Assembly: GCA_036023115.1 (NCBI GenBank)
Contig: JAYKKT010000046.1
Coordinates: forward strand, 5,463,501-5,527,500
Direction of reading: 5' to 3'
DNA length: 64,000 nucleotides
Source: Brasenia schreberi
Taxonomy: Eukaryota > Streptophyta > Magnoliopsida > Nymphaeales > Cabombaceae
A program made the translations under genes and the position numbers. The notes below the pieces were generated by a model, which worked only from the letters and a program-made list of their open reading frames with translations, did no database searches and had not been told where the DNA came from. Numbering within the stretch: position 1 is the first letter of the stretch; the number at the start of each line of letters is the position of its first letter. Shown here piece by piece: positions 1 through 33,312 of the stretch.

Positions 1-955
1 GTGATATGATTAGTTTCAGTTTCTGTGAGGGAAAGGAGGAGTCAATTATTTATGATTGTCTCGAAGTAGTTTAAGCTGTTTCTTAACTGAACACCTAGAC
101 CCTTCAGTATGTAGTCCATCTTAGAGCCCATTAATGCAGCGCTCAATTCCAGGCATTCAGCAAATGCTGAAAATCCAACTGGCTTTCCTGCAGCTGCCAC
201 AGTTGATTTCCCTGTTTTCTGCTTCTTCCTCGATCTCTACCCCTTTCTTGATATATGGTTCATGTTGGAAATGTATGAACTTGGACGGAACTGGGCATTG
301 AAAGTATACAATACGATATGCGATACGGGTGTATCGGTACCTCAGCCAATACGATTCAGGTGCATGTATCGCTACGTATCGTACGATACACTGCGATATG
401 GGTACTGTATCATATCATACATCCCATATCTCTTACAATCCGGTATATTACGATATGTGATAATTTTTTTACATTTTTTAGGAATTTTTTATGGTTTTTT
501 ATTTTTTACTTTTCCAATATTTTAATGTACAATACGGTATGATTATCGCATATGAGTGTCCTATATGATACGGATACTGATATGCTAATTACAACATTGG
601 TCCTGGCTCTAGTAGAACGAGCATGTCACTAATCTTAAGCCATTTTTGCCATAACATTGAATGATGTCAGACATCTCCATATTCAAACAAGAATTTCCAG
701 TGGGAAATTCTTTAATGCTCAGCTTTCACATGCATCTGACAAAGCTAATGTTGTTGACATATGGGAATGTATTGATTGTTATTTGATATATGTAATAACA
801 AAGTAAGGCAATTCCTGAAGTTTTCAAGTTCTTGATGGTCTGGACCATTCATGTAATCTTTTTAAGGAACGATGGTGAAAATATATTGTAATTACAACTT
901 ATGGATTTGTGTTGGTCATATCTTATTGTACTTTCTGCTCCTGCCTTTGTGGCAG
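1..955 (+). other. sucrose synthase intron 1 (partial)
   Basis: No coding exon is visible before 956, where the acceptor ...GTGGCAG precedes the first in-frame sucrose synthase codons (Y-V-D-Q-G). The stretch is taken as the 3' part of the intron after the first coding exon. A hAT-like relic lies at about 297-599. The rest shows nothing recognisable. Confidence 0.7.
297..599. mobile_element. non-autonomous hAT-like element with GATACG-rich ends
   Basis: The stretch is dense in TATCGTACGATAC and GATACGG words, as in the better-preserved element at 7604-8586. Its right end ACAACATTG matches that element's terminus. The left end is degenerate (CATTGAAAGTA). The flanking 8-mers gaactggg and gtcctggc agree at only 5 of 8 bases, so an 8-bp target duplication is suggestive only. 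No coding capacity. Confidence 0.45.
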
Positions 956-21868
<20,913 letters not shown>

Positions 21869-22908
21869 TCAAGAAGGAAGGTCTTTGCTGTGGATTGTGT
21901 TTCTACTGCTGTTCGATTAACTAGGCGTGGATTGTAGCATTCACTTCACCCAGAGTCTTGCTTAAAGCAAATGACATCTTTCCTTTTAGTTGTATTTGGT
22001 TACACGTGATGGTCGGCTACTCCGCTTCAAATGTCTCCTGTGAAAAAAAAAATCATATTTCGTTTACCCAATATCTGGCTACCACAATGCAAGATCTGGT
22101 GTTGTACAGAAGCAGGTGTGACAACCGTTTGAATGAGATAACTGCAAGGGCCTCTGCTGATAGGAGTGAGGTACTGGTCTTTTCCTTTCGTTTCTTATGT
22201 GTGTGGCATAGAACCAAATCCCCGTTAATAAAAAATGGAAGACTTGTTTTCAACTTTGGTTTTTGTGTTTGATTAGGAAGCATAGACAGGATCATATAGA
22301 GAAGTTAGCTTTGCAAATCTCTTTTGACTTGATATGTTGGATGTGGCCATATAAAAAGGTTAGCCATGTGCATATAATATGAACGGAATCCCATGCTTTT
22401 GAACTATTCTCTTTTTGCGGTTTATTATGGTTGGTAACTTTTTATCTCAATTTTTCTTGTTGGCGGTCCACGCTGAGTACAATCTTTACCCAATATAGTA
22501 TTTTATAATACTTCATATATCTTTAAGTTGCACACCGACTATGCGAAAATTTCAAGACTGGAATGAAGCAGACGCTTCATTTGTTCTCAACTAGAAATAT
22601 CAATATCACATAAAGAACATTGAGGTGTTTGAAGGGAACTATCTATTAGGTTCGAGGCCTACATGTACTTGGATGAACATAGCCTCTTTGGACTGATAAA
22701 ATTATAAGGAATGCCAATAATAATATTGGTTTTTATTGCAAACTTATGTAGTTTTATTTTTTTAAGTGAAAATCATGTAAGGTAACAAAGTTGGGCCGCC
22801 TAACCTATGCATACTTGTCTCCAAGTTAAAGGGCATAACGTTGTCATAAGATTGATACGAGGGATCTTTATTCTTTTCCGCAAGCATTAATTCTATGACA
22901 ACATTTTT
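21869..22908 (+). other. sucrose synthase 3' UTR and downstream region
   Basis: After the TGA at 21866-21868 there is no further coding match. AATAAAAAATGG near 22227 could serve as a polyadenylation signal but this is unproven. The remainder up to the RTE at 22909 is AT-rich with nothing recognised. Confidence 0.5.
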
Positions 22909-25900
22909 TAACTCCACCCATGTAAGGGATCACCCTTGCATTGTCGGTCCTACGCCCGAATAAAGGAGGAGGGTTGTGTTAGGCTTCCGACAGCCAGCGT
23001 AAAACTTTGTTGAATTTTATAACATGGATTACAAAAAGTATGAGTATTGCTTTGGGGCGTCCCCGCCTAGCGACGTGCTGCAGAGCCCGAATGCAATAAG
23101 AAGTAAGCAAGGGCCACTACATTTTCGTCCGAATGTAGTGAATCAATTGCAGAGATGGTTCTCACATCATGGACGGGTGTGGGTAAAGAAGTTAGTCCCG
23201 CTACATTGTCGTCCGAATGTAGTGAAAATTTTTGAGAGGGGGTCTCTGCATTTTGATTATGAACGGATGCGGGGGATAAGGAAGCTAGTCCTAGATAATA
23301 AGATTCGTATTGGTTCTTGGAATATCGGATCATTATCGGGTAAGCTAATGGAGGTGGTAGATACTATGATTCGGAGAAAGATTCATATTCTATGTTTACA
23401 AGAGATAAAATGGGTTGGAGAAAAAGCAAAGGAGATAGAGGATACTGGTTTTAAATTATGGTACTCAGGTAAAGAAAAGGTTCGAAACGGAGTTGGTATT
23501 ATCATAAATAAATATTTAAAGGAGAGTGTAGTAGACATATAACAATATGGTGACCGAATCATGACGCTAAAATTAGTGTTAGGAGTAGAGGTTTTAAATA
23601 TAGTTTGTGCTTACGCACCCCAAGTAGGACTAGAAGATAGTATAAAGACAGATTTTTGGAAAGAGTTAGATAAGGTGTTTCAAAAGATTCCACAAAGGGA
23701 GATGATTTGTTTAGGAGGAGATTTAAATGGACATGTCGGTAAAGAGGCATTAGGATATCAAGGGATTTATGGAAACTTTGGTTTTGGGGATATAAACGAG
23801 GAAGGTAGGGAGATTTTAAATTTTGCTTTGATCTCTTTATAGTCAATACAATCTTCAAAAAACGAGATGAACATTTAATTACTTATAAGAGTGGCTTATC
23901 ACAAACACAAATTGATTACTTTATTTGTAGAAAAAAAGATAGAGCGTGTTGTAAAGATTGCAAGGTAATTCCAGGAGAAAGCACCCAACATCAACTTTTA
24001 GTTATGGATTTTTAAATAAAAAAATGGACAAAGAAGAAAAGAGTACATCGAACTATTCGGACAAAATGTTGGAGCTTCAAAAGCGAGAAAGAAGATATAT
24101 TTAAACAGAAAGTCCTTTAAGGAGATGTTTGGAATTATATTGGCACACCCTGTGATATGTGGAACAATATGACTATACATATTAGGAAAGTGGCGAAAGA
24201 TGTGTTACGGTATCTAAGGGAGGTGTATCGGCACAAAAAGAAGCTTGGTGGTGGAGTGAAGTAGTGCAAAATAAGGCAAAGAGGGCATGTTACAAATTAC
24301 ATTATGTCAAGAAAACTAGTGAAACTTTAGAAGCTTATAAGAAAGGAAAGAAGGAAGCGAAAAAGGCCGTTAGTGAAGCACAAGCTAAGATTTGGGAGGA
24401 TTTATATAAAAAACTCAACTCAAAAGAGGGTGAAAGAGATATTTTTAGGATAGCTAGGGCTAGAGATAAGAAAACTAAAGATCTTAATTTTGTTAGATGC
24501 ATAAAAGACGAGGATGAAAAAATTCTAGTGGCAAATGATGATATAAGAAATAGATGGAGAAACTATTTTTATAATCTTTTTAATGAAAATAAAGATGTTA
24601 GTATTAATTTAGGAGATTTAGAGTCAGAAAAGTATATAAACCACAATTTCTACCGACGTATTCAAAAGAATGAAGTAAAAGAGGCTCCTAAACATATGAA
24701 GAGTGGTAAATCGGTAGGACCAGATAATATTCTTATAGAAGTTTGGAAAATACTAGGAGAAATAGGTATCACTTGGCTCACAAGACTATTTAATGAAATA
24801 TGGAAAAACCAAAAGATGCCCGAGGAATGGAGAGCAAGTACACTTATACCCATATGTAAGAACAAGGGAGACATTCAAAATTGTGCGAATTATCGAGGTA
24901 TCAAGTTAATGAGTCATACTATGAAATTATGGGAAAGAATTATTGAACGTAAGTTAAGACAAGTATCAAGTACAACGGAGAACCAATTTGGATTTATGCT
25001 AGGCAGATCTACTATTGAAGCGATTCACCTTTTGAGACGTCTTATGAAACATTTTAGAGGAAAAAAGAAAGACCTTCACATGATATTTATTGATCTAGAA
25101 AAAGCTTATGATAGGATACCGAGGGAGGTTCTTTAGAGAACTTTGGAAATAGAGGTATCCCATTGACATATATTAACCTTATAAGAGATATGTATGATGG
25201 TGCAAAAACATGTGTGAGGACTCATGAAGGAACGACAGACTTCTTTGAAGTTAATATTGGGTTACATCAAGGATCAACTTTAAGTCCATACTTATTTATA
25301 ATGGTGATGGATGAGTTAACAAAACATATTCAAGATGAAGTACCTTGGTGTATGTTATTTGCAGATGACATTGTATTAGTGGAGGAGTCTAAGAAAAAAG
25401 TTAATAGAAAATTGGAACTATGGAGAGAAACATTAGAAAGCAAAGGCCTCCAACTTAGTAGAACAAAGACAAAATATATGGAATGTAAGTTTGATCATTT
25501 GGTTACTTCAAAGGACATGGAAATTAAAATTGGCACACATTGCATTCCCCAAAAGAAAAGTTTTAAATATCTAGGGTCAATTTTTCAGAGTGATGGAAGA
25601 ATTGATTGAGATTTTACACATAGAATTAATGCTTGTTGGTTAAAATGGAGAGGAGAGGAGCATCAGATATTCTTTGTAATAAGAAGATACCATTAAAGTT
25701 AAAAGGTAAATATTATAGAGCAGCAATTAGGCCTGCCATGTTTTATGGTTCTGAGTGTTGGGCAGTTAATCATCAACATATACAAAAGATGTCTATGACA
25801 GAAATGAAGATGTTGAGATGGATGAGTGGTCATACAAAAAAAGACTGTATATATAATGAGGTTATTAGAAACAAATTAGGAGTGGCACCAATAGAGGATA

Positions 25901-26159
25901 AAATGAGAGAACATCGTTTAAGATAGTTTAGAATATAGAAAGAAGATCAAAAGAAGAACCTAGAAGAAGGTTAGAAAAACTAAATTTGGAAAGTATTAAA
26001 AGAGGTAGAAGACGACCACAAAAGTGTTGGAAAGAAACAATAAAGAATGATCTAGCTTATTGGAAGTTAACTGCTAACATGATAGGGATGTGTGGAAGCA
26101 AAGAATCCATGTAGTCGACTCCGTCTAGTATGGGAAAAGGCTTAGTTTTTGTTGTTGTT
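22909..26159 (+). mobile_element. RTE-type LINE copy C, near full length
   Basis: Begins AACTCCACCCATGTAAGGG and ends with a degenerate (TTG)n. Endonuclease at 23024-23842 (WNIGSLSG; LGGDLNGHVG), reverse transcriptase at 24264-25609 ([16 protein letters not shown]) and C-terminal domain at 25633-25926. It is interrupted by a stop at 23540-23542, a frameshift before 24264, a TAG at 25134-25136 and a TGA near 25607. It separates the sucrose synthase and MORF genes. No target duplication was found by eye. Confidence 0.9.
24264..25136 (+). pseudogene. RTE copy C linker and reverse transcriptase, N-terminal part
   Basis: The longest RTE reading frame in the window (290 codons). It contains the charged linker, [33 protein letters not shown] and IDLEKAYDR, then a TAG that replaces the TGG of copy B. 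The FADDIVL half follows in the frame at 25163-25609. Confidence 0.85.
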
Positions 26160-27750
26160 CGTTTACCCCAAAAAAAATCACAATTCAGAAAGCTGGCATT
26201 CCTTCCTGACTTTAAATGCAATTGAAAAAGCTTTCCTGAGCTTCTTCCTGTCTGACATTCCTTGTTTATTGTTTGGAGTTATCGCACTTTAGAGAAGGCA
26301 ACTATGAGAGGTGGATATCTATTTTCTGTCTTACAGCCCTTGGACATGGCTTCTAGTAGGTGACACTCCCCAAAAGGCGAGCTCGGCTAAGGACACCCTT
26401 ACTGGTTGTATCTCTGCAGATAGTTTTGTTTCTAGCGCATCATATCATACAAGGAAACGGGAGCACTAGCAGTTATCCGAGTAGCAAGCACCATCATACG
26501 AACTATAAATGATTATCATTTATCACCAAATTATAACTTATTGAGTTATCATTTATCACCAGAATCGTCGGCATATTCAGGATTTTGTCACGCACTCTGC
26601 ACCCTACTGATAATTGGTAAACCTCAAAGCCATCGGCTTTCATGAAGTATAGTGCTGGCAATCAAACCCCTTCCGGGTCCGTTCGGTTTGTAGTAGAGAA
26701 ACCTCTCCACCAGTCCTTACAGCAAGACCAGCTGCAACTGAATCTTTGGTGCTAATTAATCAAAATCAAGCAAATGATCATCTTTGGAATCAACACCTTT
26801 TTCTGTGAGATTATAACTTGAAGGAAATAGATTGGAACACTTGTAACTGAGGTTCGAGTGCACAAGGTTGGTGTTATCTTGTGCCTTGTGCAGGGGAGAG
26901 TTGTAACCCCTCTTGAAGTTACCAAAAGAGCTTAAAATTGTAAGCTTTTAAATATTAGGAGAAAGCTAAAAGTTATGGATACTAAATGAATTGCTTTAAT
27001 ATTTCCTCACTCCTTAAAACGCATGTATGTATACACTTGTAACAAAACGTTTGTACGTAAACCATTCTGTCAACCTTTTCGCTCTACTTAACAATGATGA
27101 TCAGCTTTAAGATCTTTTAAATAAGTTAATGCAAGATTAACTATTTTTTCTAAGCAAATTAATGGAGGTAATGTTGATGAAGGGGTAGATAGATAAAAAC
27201 ATTAGAAAAAGAAATTGTTAAGAGGGGAAAAGATAAGACACTAGCTTCAATATGGATGGCAATTTCTGATCTGACCCGAAGTTCTGTTAGGTCCAAACTG
27301 AACCTTCTTTTATACATATATTCAGTTCTTATATATATAATATTACATTATTCAATAATTACACCTAACTCAATTACTTAACATATTCGAGTATTTACGC
27401 AAACGCTTTCTTTAAATAAATTGCGAAGAAATTACGAAGAAATTACATCTTAACATATTCAGTTCTTAAAAAAGACATTCATACATCTTTTTTCAAAAAA
27501 CTCAAAATTGCGAAGAAATTACCTTCGTGTAGATTCTCTCCTTACCGATTTCTCCTCTTCTTCACCGGTTCCTAACCATTTTTGTCGTCTTATTGTAAAG
27601 GTTTGGTTACCCAAATCCAGGCAGAGAGGGAGGGAGACGAAAAACCTCCAAGAGGGACGTGCGTTGCAGACTGCAGTTGCTTCTTAAACCCTACCGATCT
27701 GCACAACCATCAATCGACAATCTTTTTATCTTTGTTGCGCAAATCTGATC
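26160..27750. other. intergenic region upstream of the MORF gene
   Basis: AT-rich, no coding match and no recognised mobile element. The last 200 bp probably hold the promoter and 5' UTR of the gene at 27751; no TATA box could be assigned with confidence. Confidence 0.5.
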
Positions 27751-29525
27751 ATGGCCAGAAGAGCCCTTTCCTCTTCCCTCTTGAAGAGTTGTTTGCCTTC
27801 CTCTTCTTCCTCCATCTCAAGGTTCCGCCCGTTGCTCTCCATCGTCCATCACCACGAAGGCCCGCTTTCTGCCGTCCATCATCTCTTCTCTAGGTCAAAG
27901 GCGACGTCCTCCTCTGGTGGGTACTCGCCGTTGAATGATCCCTCGCCGAACTGGAGCAACCGGCCGCCAAAGGAGACGATCCTTTTGGACGGCTGCGATT
28001 ATGAGCATTGGCTCATCGTCATGGAGTTTCCGGAGAACGCCAAGCCATCCGAGGACGAGATGATCGCCGCCTATGTCAAAACCCTGGCTACCGTCGTCGG
28101 AAGGTAGCGCTTTTTATTTGCTTTGAGCCTTGCACGTCTTTGGGATTCTTCTGTTTCTTGCGCTGAATAGATTTTCCCTCGTTTTGTTTGGTCGATTCTT
28201 GGGGACGAGTAGCGAGGAGGAAGCGAAGAAGAAGATCTACTCTGTATGCACGACGACGTATACTGGGTTTGGTGCGTTGATCTCCGAGGAGCTCTCTTAC
28301 AAAGTGAAAGGTTGGTATTCTTGCTGTTACCTTCCCGGAGATTTGGAGATGTTTCCTTCATCTATATGGAATTTGACGAACCCCATATACATGGTTTCCA
28401 TTTTATTTTTTGGAAGTTTGTCTTGAGTTTGTTGGTATGCCAACTGTTTGACAAAATGACTGGTTGTTCTTCGTCCGCATTTTAATTTCTTTTTCTTCAG
28501 CTTCAGAGAGTTTGCACTGTTTGGTTAGAATTTTATGGCATCTATGTTTTAGATTCAGAAAACATTCATCAAGTTTGTCCTCAAGAGCAAAGCATCTATC
28601 ATAATTGAACCTCTCCTCATATTATCCTTCAATTTGTTTGGTTTGTGTCCTTTTTGAGAAAAACTGGGGTATGCTAACCGAGTTTCATGCGCATTAGATG
28701 TTTACCGCTACCTTTTGCCTCCTTCCACTGCTGGAATCACCTTCAGTCGCCCTCAACTGCCTCTATGATACCGCAGGCTTTGAAAATGGTAGCCACTACC
28801 ACAACCACCATCACCTTCCTCATATGTTGGTGGTCGCGGCAGCTACAATTTTGGCCATGGAATGAGAGAGAAGCTGCAAAATTAGAGGAAGGTGATTTGA
28901 GCGGTGGAAGGTGGCATTGTGCATGAGTGCACACGAGTCTCACTGCACATATCCCAGTTTCTCTCTTTTCCTGTGCTTCAGGGAACCAAGGATCCGCTTC
29001 TAGCTATTTCATCGGTTCTTTAATTTAGTTTCTAGCATAGGAACATTCACATGGAAATGCACATATACGAGTTTTTAATGTTTTGTATTTCAGGACTTCC
29101 TGGAGTTCTGTGGGTACTGCCTGATTCTTATCTTGATGTGCCTAACAAAGACTATGGAGGTTTCTCCTATATTCTTTCATTGTTTTTTACCTGTCAGGCA
29201 TTTTATTTTTATGTTGTTAATGACATTCATGAGATTTTCTGCAGGGGACCTCTTTATTGATGGAAAGGTTATCCATAGACCACAGTACAGATTCAACGAG
29301 AGGCAGCAGACGAGGACTAGGCCGCGTCCTAGATATGATAGGCGTAGAGAAACAATGCAAGTTCGCAGGGATGTGGCGCCACCACCAGTGGGAGACAGGA
29401 ACCTGACGTCAATGAGCTTTGGTCCTGCATTTGAGAGGAAACCTGAGGAATATGCACCACAGAACCATGGGCAGATGAAGCCGGACGAGAATCTGGCACC
29501 AGGGTATCGAAATCCCGTCTCGTGA
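27751..29525 (+). CDS. MORF3: multiple organellar RNA editing factor, MORF3-like, mitochondrial
   Basis: MORF (RIP) proteins join PPR proteins in organellar C-to-U RNA editing complexes; the MORF3 type acts in mitochondria. Exons by frame and GT-AG sites: 27751-28103, 28213-28310, 29094-29159, 29245-29525, giving 265 residues with consistent phases. Residues 1 to about 55 are rich in Ser and Arg and poor in acidic residues, as in a mitochondrial presequence. The MORF box follows: [27 protein letters not shown] spans 27949-28030, then [32 protein letters not shown] and [15 protein letters not shown]4-KDYGGD. The [15 protein letters not shown] lead-in and HRPQYRF tail favour MORF3 over MORF1 or MORF8. 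The C-terminus is Arg/Gln/Pro-rich and ends in a less conserved tail of about 45 residues. The start is the first ATG before the presequence. Confidence 0.9.
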
Positions 29526-30186
29526 GATTTCGTTGTGTTTGAGGCTATGCTATTCTAATCAGGGATACGTCTGTCTTCTTCATACTAGTTGATTCAGCAA
29601 ACTCCGACAGACCCAACTTTGCTGCTTTAACAGTAGTGCTGAATTTTGCTTGTAAGTTTATTTAATTAAACAAACTGCACTATCTTTGACTCTAGCGAAG
29701 AATGTTTCTCAGACAAACCTGCCCCAGTGAATGTAATTCTATTTTTGGTTTATTGGGCTATGATGATGCTTCTGATGTCTGCAGTTTTGGAGATGGTATC
29801 TGTGTGCGAGTGTGCCTGCATATGATACGGTATCTAAACAATGTCTTCCTGTAAGTAAAATATTTGTGCGAGTGTGCCTGCATATGATACGGTATCTGTG
29901 TTTTATTATATGTTATCAAAAACCGTATAGACACGATGTAATATAGAGAGATTGGTATGTGCTAGGTCTCCAAACAACTATTCATCTTGGACGGTAAACT
30001 ATTCATCTTGGAGGGTAGAGATTTTAATTTATAAAGTAAAAAAGTATAAGTCTACTATTTGTAGGTATATTTTATTGAGATTGAAACTCAAATTTTAACC
30101 ATTCCTAAGGTATAAGGTGTTAGCGGATATATCAATCAATCTCTTTATATATATATATATATATAAAATAAAAGTATTGGGAATAA
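29526..30186 (+). other. MORF 3' UTR and downstream spacer
   Basis: Contains a 33-bp direct repeat (29803-29835 and 29865-29897, period 62) with a CATATGATACGGTATCT core, and a short TA run near 30150. No gene. Confidence 0.6.
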
Positions 30187-33100
30187 CTCCGCCCATGTAA
30201 GGGATCATCCTTGCATTGCCGGTCTCAAGTCCGGATAAAGGAGGAGGGTTGTGTTAGGCTTCCGACAGCCAGCGTAAAACTTCGTCGGATTTTTACAAAA
30301 TGGATTACAAAAATTATGAGCATTGCTTTGGGGCGTTCCCGCCTAGCGACGTGTTGCAGAACCCGAATGCAGTAAGAAGTAAGCAAGGGTCACTACATTT
30401 TCGCCCGAATGTAGTGAATCAAGTCCTAGATAATAAGATTCGTATTAGTTCTTAGAATATCGGAACATTATCGGGTAAGCTAATAGAGGTGGTAGATGCT
30501 ATGATTCAGAGAAAGATTCATATTCTATGTTTACAAGAGACAAAATGGGTTAGAGAAAAAGCAAAAGAGATAGACGATACTGGTTTTAAATTATGGTACT
30601 CAGGTAAAGAAAAGGCTCAAAACGGAGTTGGTATTATCATAAATAAAGATTTAAACGAGAGTGTAGTAGACATCCAACGATATGGTGACCGAATCATGAC
30701 GTTGAAATTAGTATTAGGAGCAGAGGTTTTGAATATAGTTTGTGCTTACGCACTCCAAGTAGGACTAGAAGATAGTATAAAGACATTTTTTTGGGAAGAG
30801 TTAGATAAGGTGTTTCAAAAGATTCCACAAAGGGAGATGATTTGTTTAGGAGGAGATTTAAATGGACATGTCGGTAAAGAGGCATTAGGATATCAAGGGA
30901 TTCATGGAAACTTTGGTTTTGGGGATATAAACGAGGAAGGTAGGGAGATTTTAAATTTTGCTTTGATCTCTTTATAGTCAATACAATCTTCAAAAAATGA
31001 GATGAACATTTAATTACTTATAAGAGTGGCTTATCACAAACACAAATTGATTATTTTATTTGTAGAAAAAAAGATAGAGCGTGTTGTAAAGATTGCAAGG
31101 TAATTCCAGGAGAAAGCACCCAACATCGACTTTTAGTTATGGATTTACAAATAAAAAAATGGACAAAGAAGAAAAGAGTGCATCGAGCTATTCGGACTAA
31201 ATGGTGGAACCTCAAAAGTGAGAAAAAATATATATTTAAACAAAAAGTCTTTCAAGGAGATGTTTAGAATTATGTTGGCACACCCTGTGATATGTGGAAC
31301 AATATGGCTATACATATTAGGAAAGTGGCAAAAGATGTGTTAGGGGTATCTAAGGGAGGTGTACCGGCACAAAAAAAAGCTTGGTGGTGGAGTGAAGTAG
31401 TACAAAATAAAATCAAGCCAAAGAGGGCATACTACAAATTACATTATGCCAAGAAAACTAGTGAAACTTTAGAAGCTTATAAGAAAGCAAAGAAGGAAGT
31501 GAAAAAAGGTCGTTAGTGAAGCAAAAGCTAAGATTTGGGAGGACTTATATAAAAAACTCAACTCAAAAGAGGGTGAAAGAGATATTTTTAGGATAGCTAG
31601 GGCTAGAAATAAGAAAACTAAAGATCTTAATTATGTTAGATGTATATAAGACGAGGATGAAAAAATTCTAGTGGCAAATGATGATATAAGAAATAGATGG
31701 AGAAACTATTTTTATAATCTTTTTAATGAAAATAAAGATGTTAGTATTAATTTAGGAGATTTAGCCAAGTCAGAAAAGTATATAAACCACAATTTCTACC
31801 GACGTATTCAAAAGAATGAAGTAAAAGAGGCTCCTAAACATATGAAGAGTGGTAAATCGGTCGGACCAGATAATATTCTTATAGAAGTTTGGAAAATACT
31901 AGGAGAAATAGGTATCACTTGGCTCACAAGACTATTTAATGAAATATGGAAAAACCAAAAGATGCCCGAGGAATGGAGAGCAAGTACACTTATACCTATA
32001 TATAAGAACAAGGGAGACGATCAAAATTGTGTGAATTATCGAGGTATCAAGTTAATGAGTCATACTATGAAATTATGGGAAAGAATTATTGAACGTAGGT
32101 TAAGACAAGTATCAAGTACAACAGAGAACCAATTTGGATTTATGCCTGGTAGATCTACTATTGAAGCGATTCACCTTTTGAGACGTCTTATGGAACATTT
32201 TAGAGCAAAAAAGAAAGACCTTCACATGATATTTATTGATCTAGAAAAAGCTTATGATAGGGTACCGAGGGAGGTTCTTTAGAGAACTTTAGAAAAAAGA
32301 GGTATCCCATTGACATATATTAACCTTATAAGAGATATGTATGATGGTGCAAAAACATGTGTGAGGACTCATGAAGGAACGACAGACTTCTTTGAAGTTA
32401 ATATTGGGTTACATCAAGGATCAACTTTAAGTCCATACTTATTTATAATGGTGATGGATGAGTTAACAAAACATATTCAAGATGAAGTACCTTGGTGTAT
32501 GTTATTTGCAGATGACATTGTATTAGTGGAGGAGTCTAAGGAAAAAGTTAATAGAAAATTGGAACTATGGAGAGAAACATTAGAAAACAAAGGCCTCCGA
32601 CTTAGTAGAACAAAGACAGAATATATGGAATGTAAGTTTGATCATTTGGCTACTTCAGAGGACATAGAAATTAAAATTGGCACACATTGCATTCCCCAAA
32701 AGGAAAGTTTTAAATACCTAGGGTCAATTTTTTAAAGTGATGGAAGAATTGATGGAGATGTTACACATAGAATTAATGCTGGTTGGTTAAAATGGAGAGG
32801 AGCATCAGGTATTCTTTGTGACAAGAAGATACCATTAAAATTAAAAGGTAAATATTATAGAGCAGCAGTTAGGCCTGCCATGTTTTATGGTTCTGAGTGT
32901 TGGGCAGTTAATCATCAACATGTACAAAAGATGTCTGTGACAGAAATGAAGATATTGAGATGGATGAGTGGTCATACAAGAAAAGACCGTATACATAATG
33001 AGGTTATTAGAAACAAATTAGGAGTGGCACCAATAGAGGATAAAATGAGAGAACATCGTTTAAGATGGTTTGGACATATAGAAAGAAGATCAAAAGAAGA

Positions 33101-33312
33101 ACCTGTAAGAAGGTTAGAAAATCTAAATTTGGAAAGTATTAAAAGAGGTAGAGGACGACCACAAAAGTGTTGGAAAGAAACAATAAAGAATGATGAAGCT
33201 TATTGGGAGTTAACTGCTAACATGGCACACGATAGGGATCTGTGGAAACAAAGAATCCATGTAGCTAACCCCGTCTAGTATGGGAAAAGGCTTAGTTGTT
33301 GTTGTTGTTGTT
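30187..33312 (+). mobile_element. RTE-type LINE copy D
   Basis: Canonical 5' start AACTCCGCCCATGTAAGGG and (TTG)n end. About 140 bp are deleted in the 5' region near 30424, where AATCA joins AGTCCTAG. Endonuclease 30489-30977, reverse transcriptase 31671-32735, C-terminal domain 32880-33278. Stops at 32281 (TAG, as in copy C) and 32733 (TAA, as in copy B). Its last 1.2 kb differ from copy B at only about 8 positions, while upstream parts differ by 3-5%. Confidence 0.9.
31671..32735 (+). pseudogene. RTE copy D reverse transcriptase
   Basis: Two frames, 31671-32282 and 32310-32735, separated by a TAG. Both halves carry expected motifs ([42 protein letters not shown]). Confidence 0.85.

Noticed and set aside
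262..542. Overlapping ORFs of 74-87 codons at the window start
   Set aside because: They lie in the hAT-like relic and poly-T sequence, with no family resemblance or splice context.
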